Part shown: one piece after another, positions 41,424-50,484 of the stretch
How positions within the stretch are numbered: position 1 is the first letter of the stretch
Layout of the letters: every line of letters starts with the position of its first letter
NCBI GenBank assembly: GCA_024680055.1
Contig: JAILCP010000048.1
Location: forward strand, 1 to 55,493
Source of the DNA: Lachnospiraceae bacterium
GTDB taxonomy: Bacteria > Bacillota > Clostridia > Lachnospirales > Lachnospiraceae
Reading direction: 5' to 3'
Length of the DNA: 55,493 bases
The notes under the pieces: generated by a model
Told to the model about the DNA's origin: nothing
The model's input: only the letters and a program-made list of their open reading frames with translations
Databases searched by the model: none
Program-made: the position numbers and the translations under genes

Positions 41424-43067
41424 TTAATTATCATTTTCATCATCTTCGGATTTGGTGAAGATTGTTCTCTTACGAGCCATTTCATCGCTTTCAAGGTATT
41501 CATCATAAGTGGTTACCTTGTCAATGAAGGTTCCATCAGGTAAAAATTCAATGATTCTGTTTGCTGTGGTCTGTACCACCTGGTGGTCACGGCAGGCAAA
41601 AAGAATGACACCTTTGAATTTCATCATACCATTGTTCAATGCTGTGATGGATTCCATGTCCAAATGGTCAGTAGGCTCATCTAAGATTAAAACATTGGAT
41701 GCTTCAATCATCATACGGGAGAGAAGTACACGTACTTTTTCTCCTCCGGATAATACCTTCATACGTTTCACACCGTCATCTCCGGCAAAAAGCATACGGC
41801 CAAGGAAACCACGAACATAGGTGGCATCTTTGATTTCGGAGAACTGGGTTAACCAGTCTGCAATCTGTAAGTCGTTGCCTTCAAAAATTTTGGTGTTGTC
41901 TTTTGGAAAGTAGGAAGTGGAAGTGGTGATTCCCCATTTGTAACTTCCTTCGTCCGGTTCCATTTCTCCGGAGAGAATCTGGAATAAAGTGGTTTTGGCA
42001 ATGGTGTTTCCGCCGACAAAAGCGATTTTGTCGTCGTGTCCTACGATAAAAGATACATTGTCAAGAACCTTAACACCGTCGATGGTTTTGCTGATGCCTT
42101 CGACAGTTAATACTTCATTACCGATTTCACGCTCAGGACGGAAATCAATGTAAGGATATTTTCTGGAAGAAGGTTTGATTTCATCCAACTCAATTTTTTC
42201 AAGGGCTTTCTTTCTGGAAGTAGCCTGCTTGGATTTAGAAGCGTTGGCAGAGAAACGGGAGATGAAGTCCTGTAACTCTTTGATTTTTTCTTCTTTTTTC
42301 TTGTTGGCTTCTTTCATTTGCTTTAAGGCAAGCTGACTGGATTCGTACCAGAAATCGTAGTTGCCGGCGTAAAGCTGGATTTTAGCATAGTCAATGTCTG
42401 CAGTATGGGTACATACCTTATTTAAGAAATAACGGTCATGGGATACTACAATCACAGTGTTGTCAAAATTAATTAAAAACTCTTCCAGCCATGCAATGGC
42501 ATCAAGATCAAGATGGTTGGTAGGCTCGTCAAGAAGAAGAATGTCAGGGTTACCAAAAAGGGCCTGAGCAAGCAAAATCTTAACTTTGTCGTTACCTTCC
42601 ATATCTTTCATTAAGTTGTAATGAAGTTCCGGAGCGATACCAAGTCCGTTTAACAGCATGGCAGCATCGGATTCTGCATTCCATCCGTCCATTTCAGCAA
42701 ATTCCGCTTCCAGTTCAGAAGCTCGGATGCCGTCGTCATCGGAAAAATCTTCTTTTGCATATATGGCATCTTTTTCCTTCATAATGTCATAAAGACGTTT
42801 GTTTCCAAGAATAACAGTATCAAGTACGGTGTACTCGTCATATTTAAAGTGGTCCTGCTTCAAAAAGGAGAGACGCTGTCCCGGTGTAATGGTAACATCG
42901 CCTCCGGTTGGCTCCAACTCACCGGATAAAATTTTCAAAAATGTAGATTTACCGGCACCGTTGGCTCCGATAATACCGTAGCAGTTGCCTTCGGTAAATT
43001 TGATGTTAACATCTTCGAACAGTGCTTTCTTTCCGAAACGCAAAGAGACATTGTTTGCACTAATCAT
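41424..43067 (-). CDS. ABC-F family ATPase (YkpA/YbiT-like)
   Basis: The 547-residue protein has two ABC modules joined by a charged linker (about 235-310) and no membrane domain, so it is an ABC-F ribosome-associated ATPase rather than a transporter. Module 1 shows GANGAGKST (about 34) and LLLDEPTNHLDLDA; module 2 shows LSGGEKVRVLLSRMM and LILDEPTDHLDMES. The second Walker A is unusual: GGNTIAKTT, with Ala before the catalytic Lys. Some ABC-F proteins give antibiotic resistance, but this linker and tail resemble the housekeeping YkpA/YbiT branch. AAAGGAA lies about 7 nt before the start at 43067; an upstream in-frame ATG has no site. Confidence 0.9.
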   Translation of the reverse strand: MISANNVSLRFGKKALFEDVNIKFTEGNCYGIIGANGAGKSTFLKILSGELEPTGGDVTITPGQRLSFLKQDHFKYDEYTVLDTVILGNKRLYDIMKEKDAIYAKEDFSDDDGIRASELEAEFAEMDGWNAESDAAMLLNGLGIAPELHYNLMKDMEGNDKVKILLAQALFGNPDILLLDEPTNHLDLDAIAWLEEFLINFDNTVIVVSHDRYFLNKVCTHTADIDYAKIQLYAGNYDFWYESSQLALKQMKEANKKKEEKIKELQDFISRFSANASKSKQATSRKKALEKIELDEIKPSSRKYPYIDFRPEREIGNEVLTVEGISKTIDGVKVLDNVSFIVGHDDKIAFVGGNTIAKTTLFQILSGEMEPDEGSYKWGITTSTSYFPKDNTKIFEGNDLQIADWLTQFSEIKDATYVRGFLGRMLFAGDDGVKRMKVLSGGEKVRVLLSRMMIEASNVLILDEPTDHLDMESITALNNGMMKFKGVILFACRDHQVVQTTANRIIEFLPDGTFIDKVTTYDEYLESDEMARKRTIFTKSEDDENDN

Positions 43068-43127
43068 ATGGTTTCCTTTCTTATTTAAAATCATAAAATT
43101 TCATGGTTATTTTTAGTCGCTTTTTCT

Positions 43128-43155
43128 ATTGTACAAGATTATAGGAATTTTTCAA
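43128..43155 (-). promoter_or_regulatory. Promoter of the ABC-F gene
   Basis: On the minus strand TTGAAA (43150-43155) and TACAAT (43128-43133) are 16 nt apart, giving a leader of about 55 nt. The remaining intergenic sequence up to the nifJ promoter (43156-43258) shows no gene. Confidence 0.55.
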
Positions 43156-43258
43156 GGGTGTGAGGAGTGTTAATAAAAAGACAATATACGTTATTTGGTA
43201 GAAAAGCATAATATTTTACCTAAAAAATGCGTCGATATGGCAAAAAAACCAAAAACCC

Positions 43259-43287
43259 TTGATTTTATGACATAATTAAACTATCAT
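43259..43287 (+). promoter_or_regulatory. Promoter of nifJ
   Basis: TTGATT (43259-43264) and TATCAT (43282-43287) are 17 nt apart. The leader carries a hairpin just before the ribosome site. Confidence 0.6.
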
Positions 43288-43304
43288 ATATATCTAGAGG
43301 TCAT

Positions 43305-43326
43305 GTCTCGGGATGGGGCCTGAGAC
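43305..43326 (+). other. Leader hairpin of nifJ
   Basis: GTCTCGGG and CCTGAGAC form an 8-bp stem (one G-T pair) with a 6-nt loop, ending 13 nt before the AGGAGGG site. There is no T run, so it could stabilise the message rather than terminate it. Confidence 0.5.
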
Positions 43327-43352
43327 GACCCAAAACGTAGGAGGGAATAGTA

Positions 43353-46300
43353 ATGAAACGTTCAATGAAAACTATGGATGGTAACCATGCAGCAGCACAT
43401 GCGTCATATGCGTTTACTGATGTAGCGGCTATCTATCCTATTACTCCATCATCTGTTATGGCAGAAGCTACAGATGAATGGGCAACACAAGGCCGTAAAA
43501 ATGTATTTGGACATACCGTACAGGTAACTGAAATGCAGTCAGAGGCAGGAGCAGCTGGTACTGTTCATGGTTCCTTATCAGCAGGAGCTTTAACAACAAC
43601 TTATACAGCATCACAAGGTTTATTACTTATGATTCCAAACTTGTACAAGATTGCAGGTGAAGGACTTCCGGGTGTATTCCATGTATCCGCTCGTTGTATT
43701 GCAAGCCATGCATTATCAATTTTCGGTGATCATTCCGATATTTATGCATGTCGTCAGACAGGTGTGGCTATGTTATGTGAATCTTCCGTACAGGAAGTTA
43801 TGGACTTAACTCCAGTTGCACACTGTGCATCCATTAAAGGAAAACTTCCATTTATCAACTTCTTCGATGGATTTAGAACTTCTCACGAAATCCAGAAGAT
43901 TGAAACATGGGATTACGAAGATTTGAAAGATATGGTTGATTATGATTCAGTTGCTGAGTTCAGAAACAAATCTCTGAATCCAAATCACCCTGTAGAAAGA
44001 GGTTCAGCTCAGAACGGTGACATTTACTTCCAGGCAAGAGAGGCATGCAACCCTAAATACGAAGCAATGCCGGCTATTGTTCAGAAGTATATGGACATGG
44101 TTAACGAGAAGATCGGAACCGATTATAAATTATTTAACTACTACGGAGCTAAAGATGCTACACATGTAATCATCGCTATGGGTTCTGTATGTGATACTAT
44201 TGATGAAACAATTGACTACTTAGTTGCTAAGGGCGAGAAGGTAGGTCTTGTTAAGGTTCGTTTATACAGACCATTCTGTAAAGAAGCTTTAATCGAGGCA
44301 ATTCCTGATACTGTTGAGCAGATTTCTGTACTTGACAGAACAAAAGAGCCTGGAGCAATGGGAGAGCCATTATACTTAGATGTTGTTGCAGCATTAAAGG
44401 GATCTAAATTTGATCAGACACCAATCTTCACAGGACGTTATGGTCTTGCTAGTAAAGATACAACACCTGGACAGATTATTGCTGTATACAAGAACCATGA
44501 TAAGAAGGTATTCACTGTAGGTATCAACGATGATGTTACACATCTTTCACTTGATGTTACAGAGAATCCTGTTACAACTCCTGAAGGAACAATTAACTGT
44601 AAATTCTGGGGATTAGGTGCTGACGGTACTGTTGGTGCTAACAAGAACTCCATCAAGATTATCGGAGACAACACAGACATGTATGCTCAGGCTTACTTTG
44701 ACTATGACTCCAAGAAATCCGGTGGTGTTACAATTTCTCATTTACGTTTTGGTAAGAAAGCAATTCGTTCCACATATTTAATCAGCAAAGCTAACTTTGT
44801 TGCATGTCACAACCCTGCATATGTTCATAAATATGACATGGTTCAGGACTTAGTTGACGGTGGTACATTCCTTTTGAACTGCCCATGGGATATGAAGGGA
44901 ATCGAAGAGAACCTTCCTGGACAGGCAAAACGTTACTTAGCAGAACACAACATTAAATTCTACGTTATCGACGGAATCAAGATCGGTAAAGAAATCGGAC
45001 TTGGCGGACGTATCAATACAGTTCTTCAGTCTGCATTCTTCAAACTTTCCGGAGTACTTGAAGAGACTAAGGCCATCGAACTTATGAAAGCAGCTGCAAA
45101 AGCTACTTACGGTAAGAAGGGTGACAAGATCGTACAGATGAACTACGATGCAATTGACGAAGGTGCGAAACAGGTAGTTGAAATCAAAGTTCCAGAAAGC
45201 TGGAAGAACTGCGAAGATGAATTCCTTGGAAAGAAAGCTACAGGCGACAACAAGGAAGCAGTTGACTTCGTTAACAACATCCAGATTCCGGTTAACGCTC
45301 AGCAGGGTAATAAATTACCGGTATCTGCATTCGTCGACTATGTAGACGGAACTACACCAAGTGGTACAGCAGCATTTGAAAAACGTGGTGTTGCAGTTGA
45401 CGTTCCAATGTGGGACCCAACCAAGTGTATCCAGTGTAACTTCTGTTCTTATGTATGTCCTCATGCAGTTATCAGACCAGTTGCTATGACTGAAGAAGAA
45501 GCTAAGAATGCACCGGCTGATATGAAGATGAAAGACATGACAGGAATGCCTGAATACAAGTTTGCAGTTACTGTATCAGCTTATGACTGTACAGGATGTG
45601 GATCTTGTGTAAACGTATGTCCTGGAATGAAGGGAGAGAAAGCACTCTCCATGGAGAACTTCGAAGCTAACGAAGGAATCCAGAAATACTTCGATTACGG
45701 AAGAACACTTCCTGTAAAAGAAGATGTAGTAGAGAAATTCAAAGTGTCAACAGTAAAAGGTTCTCAGTTCAAACAGCCATTACTTGAGTTCTCAGGAGCT
45801 TGTGCTGGTTGTGGTGAAACACCTTATGCAAAACTTGTTACACAGTTATTCGGTGATAGAATGTACATTGCAAACGCAACAGGATGTTCCTCTATTTGGG
45901 GTAACTCTGCACCTTCTACACCATATACAACCACTCCGGAAGGAAAAGGACCGGCTTGGTCTAACTCCTTATTCGAGGATGGTGCTGAGTTTGGATACGG
46001 TATGTTCCTTGCTCAGAAGGCAATCCGTGAAGGCTTAAAAGAAAAAGTTTGCAACATTGCTGAAAACGGAAAAGATGCTGACGCTAAGGCAGCTGCTCAG
46101 GAATGGTTAGATACCTACTCATGTGGTGTTGAAAACGGACCTGCAACTGACAAACTTGTATGCGCATTAGAGAAATGCGGATGCGAAGAAAGCAAAGCAA
46201 TCTTAAAAGACAAAGATTTCCTTGCTAAGAAGTCCCAGTGGATCTTCGGTGGTGACGGATGGGCATACGACATCGGATTCGGTGGTGTTGACCATGTACT

Positions 46301-46889
46301 TGCTTCCGGAAGAGACATTAACATCTTAGTATTCGATACTGAGGTATATTCCAACACAGGTGGACAGTCTTCTAAATCTACACCGGTAGGTGCTATCGCA
46401 CAGTTCGCTGCAGGTGGTAAAGAAGTTAAGAAGAAAGACCTTGCAGGAATCGCTATGAGCTATGGTTATGTATACGTTGCTCAGGTATCTATGGGTGCTG
46501 ATTACAACCAGTGCGTAAAAGCTATTGCAGAAGCAGAAGCTTATCCTGGACCATCCATCGTTATCTGCTACGCTCCATGTATCAACCATGGTATTAAGAA
46601 AGGTATGGCTAAGTCTCAGACAGAAGAGAAACTTGCTGTAGAGGCAGGATACTGGCACAACTTCCGTTACAATCCAGCACTTGCTGCTGAAGGAAAACCA
46701 GCATTCTCATTAGATAGCAAGATGCCAACAGGAGACTTCAAAGAGTTCTTAAACGGAGAAGTTCGTTACAACGCACTTGTACGTGCTAACCCAGAAAGAG
46801 CTGAAGAATTATTCCAGAAGGCAGAAGAGAACTCTAAGAATAAGAGATCTTACCTTGAGAAGTTAGTTAAACTTTACGGTGCTGAATAA
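43353..46889 (+). CDS. nifJ: Pyruvate:ferredoxin (flavodoxin) oxidoreductase
   Basis: This single-chain enzyme converts pyruvate and CoA to acetyl-CoA and CO2, passing electrons to ferredoxin, a central step in anaerobic fermentation. At 1178 residues it has full family length. It starts with the core-domain segment MDGNHAAAHASYAFTDVAAI. The ferredoxin-like domain has CIQCNFCSYVCP (about 692) and CTGCGSCVNVCPG (about 746), binding two [4Fe-4S] clusters. CAGCGETPYAKL and the thiamine-diphosphate site GDGWAYDIGFGG (about 966) with DTEVYSNTGGQ follow. It has a strong AGGAGGG site. Codon choice (frequent GCT, GTT, CCT, AAC, TTC) differs from the neighbours and fits very high expression. Confidence 0.99.
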   Translation: MKRSMKTMDGNHAAAHASYAFTDVAAIYPITPSSVMAEATDEWATQGRKNVFGHTVQVTEMQSEAGAAGTVHGSLSAGALTTTYTASQGLLLMIPNLYKIAGEGLPGVFHVSARCIASHALSIFGDHSDIYACRQTGVAMLCESSVQEVMDLTPVAHCASIKGKLPFINFFDGFRTSHEIQKIETWDYEDLKDMVDYDSVAEFRNKSLNPNHPVERGSAQNGDIYFQAREACNPKYEAMPAIVQKYMDMVNEKIGTDYKLFNYYGAKDATHVIIAMGSVCDTIDETIDYLVAKGEKVGLVKVRLYRPFCKEALIEAIPDTVEQISVLDRTKEPGAMGEPLYLDVVAALKGSKFDQTPIFTGRYGLASKDTTPGQIIAVYKNHDKKVFTVGINDDVTHLSLDVTENPVTTPEGTINCKFWGLGADGTVGANKNSIKIIGDNTDMYAQAYFDYDSKKSGGVTISHLRFGKKAIRSTYLISKANFVACHNPAYVHKYDMVQDLVDGGTFLLNCPWDMKGIEENLPGQAKRYLAEHNIKFYVIDGIKIGKEIGLGGRINTVLQSAFFKLSGVLEETKAIELMKAAAKATYGKKGDKIVQMNYDAIDEGAKQVVEIKVPESWKNCEDEFLGKKATGDNKEAVDFVNNIQIPVNAQQGNKLPVSAFVDYVDGTTPSGTAAFEKRGVAVDVPMWDPTKCIQCNFCSYVCPHAVIRPVAMTEEEAKNAPADMKMKDMTGMPEYKFAVTVSAYDCTGCGSCVNVCPGMKGEKALSMENFEANEGIQKYFDYGRTLPVKEDVVEKFKVSTVKGSQFKQPLLEFSGACAGCGETPYAKLVTQLFGDRMYIANATGCSSIWGNSAPSTPYTTTPEGKGPAWSNSLFEDGAEFGYGMFLAQKAIREGLKEKVCNIAENGKDADAKAAAQEWLDTYSCGVENGPATDKLVCALEKCGCEESKAILKDKDFLAKKSQWIFGGDGWAYDIGFGGVDHVLASGRDINILVFDTEVYSNTGGQSSKSTPVGAIAQFAAGGKEVKKKDLAGIAMSYGYVYVAQVSMGADYNQCVKAIAEAEAYPGPSIVICYAPCINHGIKKGMAKSQTEEKLAVEAGYWHNFRYNPALAAEGKPAFSLDSKMPTGDFKEFLNGEVRYNALVRANPERAEELFQKAEENSKNKRSYLEKLVKLYGAE

Positions 46890-46920
46890 TTTCAGAACGG
46901 ATTATAAGAGATAATATAAA

Positions 46921-46960
46921 GAGCTGTTGCACGAAGTAATTCGTGCACAGCTCTTTTTTT
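46921..46960 (+). terminator. Terminator of nifJ
   Basis: GAGCTGTTGCACGAA (46921-46935) pairs with TTCGTGCACAGCTC (46940-46953) with one bulged T, then seven T. It is one of the strongest terminators in the window, as suits a highly expressed gene. Confidence 0.95.
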
Positions 46961-47027
46961 GGTTTTGAATTGTTAGGCAATTGGAAATGTAATGACGTGT
47001 TTTTGTAAAACACAATGGGGTAATTTA

Positions 47028-47036
47028 TGGTACAAT
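47028..47036 (+). promoter_or_regulatory. Possible extended -10 promoter of the DUF512 gene
   Basis: TGGTACAAT lies about 38 nt before the start codon; no good -35 at 17 nt. An inverted repeat GTGTTTT/AAAACAC lies just upstream (46997-47013). Confidence 0.4.
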
Positions 47037-47074
47037 ATACTAATTAAGTATAAATTACGATGAAAGGAATATCT

Positions 47075-48388
47075 ATGAGTGTTGAAAATCGCGATCATAT
47101 AGTGAAAACAGTTATTCCGGGAAGCATTGCCATGGAGCTTGGCGTGGAAAGCGGAGATTTGCTTGTGGAAATCAATGGCCGGGAAGTCAAAGATATTTTT
47201 GACTATCACTATTTATGTAACGAAGAATATCTCACTGTTGTAATCGAGAAGCCAACGGGAGAACAGTGGGAGCTGGAAATTGAAAAAGAATACGAAGAAG
47301 ATTTAGGTATCGAGTTTGAAAACGGTCTCATGGATGATTATCGTTCCTGTAGCAATCATTGTATTTTTTGTTTTATCGATCAGATGCCTCCGGGCATGAG
47401 AGAGACGCTGTATTTCAAAGATGATGATAGCAGATTGTCTTTTTTACAGGGAAATTACGTAACCTTAACCAATATGAGTGAGGCGGACATTGAAAGAATC
47501 ATTACTTATAAGATGTCGCCCATCAATGTTTCGGTGCAGACCACCAATCCGGAGCTTCGCGTGAAGATGCTTCACAACAAATTTGCAGGGGAAGCGCTTA
47601 AGAAAATTGACCGTTTTGTGGAGGCCGGAATTGTAATGAATGGCCAGATTGTTCTCTGCAAAGGGGTGAATGATAAAGAAGAATTGGAGCGCAGTCTTTC
47701 GGATTTGGCAAAATATGCTCCGGTGATGCAAAGCGTATCGGTGGTTCCGGTGGGACTTTCCAAGTACCGCGAAGGATTGTATCCTTTAGAGCCTTTTACC
47801 AAAGAAGAGGCGGGAGAAACCATTGATATCATTGAAAAATGGCAGAAGATTGTATATGAAAAGCATGGAATCCATTTTGCCCAGGCCAGTGATGAATGGT
47901 ATCTTTTGGCGGAGAGAGAAGTGCCGGAAGAACAGCGATACGATGGATTTTTGCAGTTGGAAAACGGAGTTGGAATGCTGAGACTTCTGGATAAGGAGTT
48001 TCATCAGGCACTTGATATGGCAAAAGGGTCTGAGAAGAAAAAAAACGTACTTGTTGCCAGCGGTAAATTGGCTGCTCCAACCATTGAGAAATTAAGTAAA
48101 GAAGTAAAGGCAAAGTATCCTAATGTTCATATTAAAGTGAAAGCCATTCGCAATGACTTTTTTGGGGAAATGATCACGGTGTCGGGACTGATTACAGGAC
48201 AGGATCTTGTGGCACAGGTAAAGGAGGAAGAGGCCGATGTGCTTTTGATTCCGATTAATATGCTCCGAAGCGGTGAGGAAACTTTGCTGGATGATTATAC
48301 TGTAAGTCAGGTGGAAGAGGAAATCAAAATGCCTATACGAGTGGTACAGTCAGGGGGAGAAGATTTGCTTTTGGCCATGATCGAATAG
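47075..48388 (+). CDS. DUF512 family radical SAM protein with PDZ-like N-terminus
   Basis: The 437-residue protein has a PDZ-like N-terminal domain (IPGSIAMELGVESGDLLVEING, split by position), then the radical SAM-type cluster RSCSNHCIFCFIDQ (CX3CX2C) and the block FKDDDSRLSFLQGNYVTLTN, and a C-terminal DUF512 domain with ASDEWYLLAERE. The family is conserved in Clostridia and usually precedes der, as here, but its reaction is unknown. A link to ribosome or Fe-S related RNA modification is guesswork. The start at 47075 follows AAAGGAAT; an ATG 15 nt earlier overlaps that site. Confidence 0.9.
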   Translation: MSVENRDHIVKTVIPGSIAMELGVESGDLLVEINGREVKDIFDYHYLCNEEYLTVVIEKPTGEQWELEIEKEYEEDLGIEFENGLMDDYRSCSNHCIFCFIDQMPPGMRETLYFKDDDSRLSFLQGNYVTLTNMSEADIERIITYKMSPINVSVQTTNPELRVKMLHNKFAGEALKKIDRFVEAGIVMNGQIVLCKGVNDKEELERSLSDLAKYAPVMQSVSVVPVGLSKYREGLYPLEPFTKEEAGETIDIIEKWQKIVYEKHGIHFAQASDEWYLLAEREVPEEQRYDGFLQLENGVGMLRLLDKEFHQALDMAKGSEKKKNVLVASGKLAAPTIEKLSKEVKAKYPNVHIKVKAIRNDFFGEMITVSGLITGQDLVAQVKEEEADVLLIPINMLRSGEETLLDDYTVSQVEEEIKMPIRVVQSGGEDLLLAMIE

Positions 48389-48394
48389 GAAACT

Positions 48395-48443
48395 ATTGCA
48401 ATACACATCTCTTTGGAATATACTAGATGTGGATGTTTGCAAT
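48395..48443 (+). other. Imperfect dyad in the DUF512-der intergenic region
   Basis: ATTGCAA (48395-48401) and TTGCAAT (48437-48443) flank CACATCT (48404-48410) and AGATGTG (48425-48431). Nested pairing gives a two-part stem. No T run follows, so this may be a leader structure or operator rather than a terminator. Confidence 0.5.
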
Positions 48444-48498
48444 TAATATAACCACTAATTGTGGTGAACAGCAGACAGAGTAAAGAAAGGAAATTTTT

Positions 48499-49821
48499 AT
48501 GAGCAAACCAGTGGTAGCCATTGTAGGCAGACCGAACGTTGGTAAATCTACCCTGTTCAATGTAATTGCAGGTGAGAGAATTGCCATTGTACAAGATACA
48601 CCGGGTGTAACAAGAGACCGAATTTATGCCGATGTGTCATGGTTAAACTATCAGTTTACTTTAATCGATACAGGCGGTATTGAGCCTGATTCGAAAGATA
48701 TTATTTTAAGTCAAATGCGTGAACAGGCAGAAATTGCCATTCAGACAGCAGACGTTATTGTGTTTATTGTAGATGTACATCAGGGACTTGTGGATGCAGA
48801 TGCCAAGGTGGCAGATATGCTTCGCAAGAGCCGTAAACCGGTACTTCTTGTGGTGAATAAAGTGGATGACTTTAAGAAGTATATGCCGGATGTGTATGAA
48901 TTTTATAATTTGGGAATCGGAGAGCCGGTTCCGGTATCGGCAGCTTCAAGACTTGGTCTTGGTGACATGCTTGATGAAGTGGTGAAACATTTTCCAAATA
49001 AGGATGCCATGGAGGAAGAGGATGATCGACCGAAGGTGGCCATTGTTGGAAAACCTAACGTTGGAAAGTCATCTTTGATTAACAAGCTTTGCGGAGAAAG
49101 CCGTGTGATTGTATCCGATATTGCAGGAACCACAAGAGACGCCATTGATACAGATGTGAAGTACAATGGAAAAGAGTATGTTTTTATCGATACGGCCGGT
49201 ATTCGTAGAAAGAATAAGATCAAAGAAGAGATTGAAAAATACAGTATTATTCGAGCAGTATCGGCGGTGGAAAGAGCCGATGTGGTGCTTCTTGTTATTG
49301 ACGCCACTGAGGGCGTTACCGAGCAGGATGCCAAGATTGCAGGGGTTGCTCACGATCGTGGTAAGGGAATCATTATCATTGTAAATAAATGGGATGCCAT
49401 TGAGAAAAATGATAAGACCATGTACCGTGAAACCGAAAAGATAAGAGATATTTTAAGCTTTATGTCCTATGCGGAGATTATGTTTGTTTCTGCCAAAACA
49501 GGACAGCGTTTAAATCAGATTTACGATATGATTGACGTGGTTATTGAAAACAACTCCATGCGTGTGGCAACCGGAGTATTGAATGAGATCATGTCTGAGG
49601 CCGTTGCAATGCAGCAGCCGCCAACAGATAAAGGAAAACGTCTGAAGTTATACTATATTACTCAGGCGTCCACCAAACCACCAACATTCGTTATTTTTGT
49701 AAACGATAAGAAACTGATGCACTTCTCATATGAGAGATACTTGGAAAATAGAATTCGTGATACCTTTGGTTTTAGAGGTACCTCTCTGAAGTTTATCATC
49801 AGGGAGAGAAAGGGAGAATAG
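48499..49821 (+). CDS. der: Ribosome-associated GTPase Der (EngA)
   Basis: Der has two tandem GTPase domains and is essential for 50S assembly. In the 440-residue protein the first P-loop is [12 protein letters not shown] (10-21) with NKVDD, and the second is [12 protein letters not shown] (about 184) with NKWD. A C-terminal KH-like domain includes [21 protein letters not shown] near 400. AAAGGAAA precedes the ATG. plsY follows after 4 nt. Confidence 0.98.
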   Translation: MSKPVVAIVGRPNVGKSTLFNVIAGERIAIVQDTPGVTRDRIYADVSWLNYQFTLIDTGGIEPDSKDIILSQMREQAEIAIQTADVIVFIVDVHQGLVDADAKVADMLRKSRKPVLLVVNKVDDFKKYMPDVYEFYNLGIGEPVPVSAASRLGLGDMLDEVVKHFPNKDAMEEEDDRPKVAIVGKPNVGKSSLINKLCGESRVIVSDIAGTTRDAIDTDVKYNGKEYVFIDTAGIRRKNKIKEEIEKYSIIRAVSAVERADVVLLVIDATEGVTEQDAKIAGVAHDRGKGIIIIVNKWDAIEKNDKTMYRETEKIRDILSFMSYAEIMFVSAKTGQRLNQIYDMIDVVIENNSMRVATGVLNEIMSEAVAMQQPPTDKGKRLKLYYITQASTKPPTFVIFVNDKKLMHFSYERYLENRIRDTFGFRGTSLKFIIRERKGE

Positions 49822-49825
49822 AAAC

Positions 49826-50482
49826 ATGGTAATAGCAAGAATCGTATCCATAGTAATCGGATATGTTTTTGGCCTGTTTGAAACAAGTTATTTATATGGG
49901 AAAATGAAAAATACAGACATCAGGGAGCATGGAAGCGGTAATGCAGGAACCACCAACGCCCTTCGTACCTTTGGCGTATGGGGAGGTGTGATTACCCTTC
50001 TTGGCGATGTGTGTAAAAGTATTTTGGCCATTGTAATTGCCTATTTACTGTTTCACAATCAATACCCGGATTCTGTAAAGCTTCTTATGATGTATGCGGG
50101 GTTAGGAGCCATTTTGGGACATAATTTTCCTTTTTACCTTAGTTTTAAAGGAGGAAAAGGAATTGCATGTACCGGAGGTTTTATCATCGCCTTTTGTCCG
50201 GCTATGGTGCCTCTTTGTCTGGCAGTTTTTGTCGGAGCCATTGTAGTTACAAGATATGTATCCCTTGGATCGCTGCTTGTGGTGATTGTTTTTTACATGC
50301 AGTTGTTGATTTTTGGAAATCAGGGAATGCTTGGGGTGGATTATTCTTGTTTAAATGAAATCTACTTACTGGGAGCAGTGATTGTGGTTATGGCATTTGT
50401 AAGACACCGTGGAAACATTGTGAAACTGTGGAATCATAACGAAAATAAGATAAGCTTTCATAAGAAAGAAGAGGAGAAATAA
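49826..50482 (+). CDS. plsY: Glycerol-3-phosphate acyltransferase PlsY
   Basis: PlsY moves the acyl group from acyl-phosphate (made by PlsX) to glycerol-3-phosphate, making lysophosphatidate. The 218-residue membrane protein shows several membrane helices, the motif REHGSGNAGTTNALRTFG near 33-50, GHNFPFYLSFKGGKGIA near 98-114, and RHRGNIVKLWN near 193. gpsA, which makes its co-substrate, starts 2 nt after it. The GGGAGA site lies in the end of der. Confidence 0.96.
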   Translation: MVIARIVSIVIGYVFGLFETSYLYGKMKNTDIREHGSGNAGTTNALRTFGVWGGVITLLGDVCKSILAIVIAYLLFHNQYPDSVKLLMMYAGLGAILGHNFPFYLSFKGGKGIACTGGFIIAFCPAMVPLCLAVFVGAIVVTRYVSLGSLLVVIVFYMQLLIFGNQGMLGVDYSCLNEIYLLGAVIVVMAFVRHRGNIVKLWNHNENKISFHKKEEEK

Positions 50483-50484
50483 GT

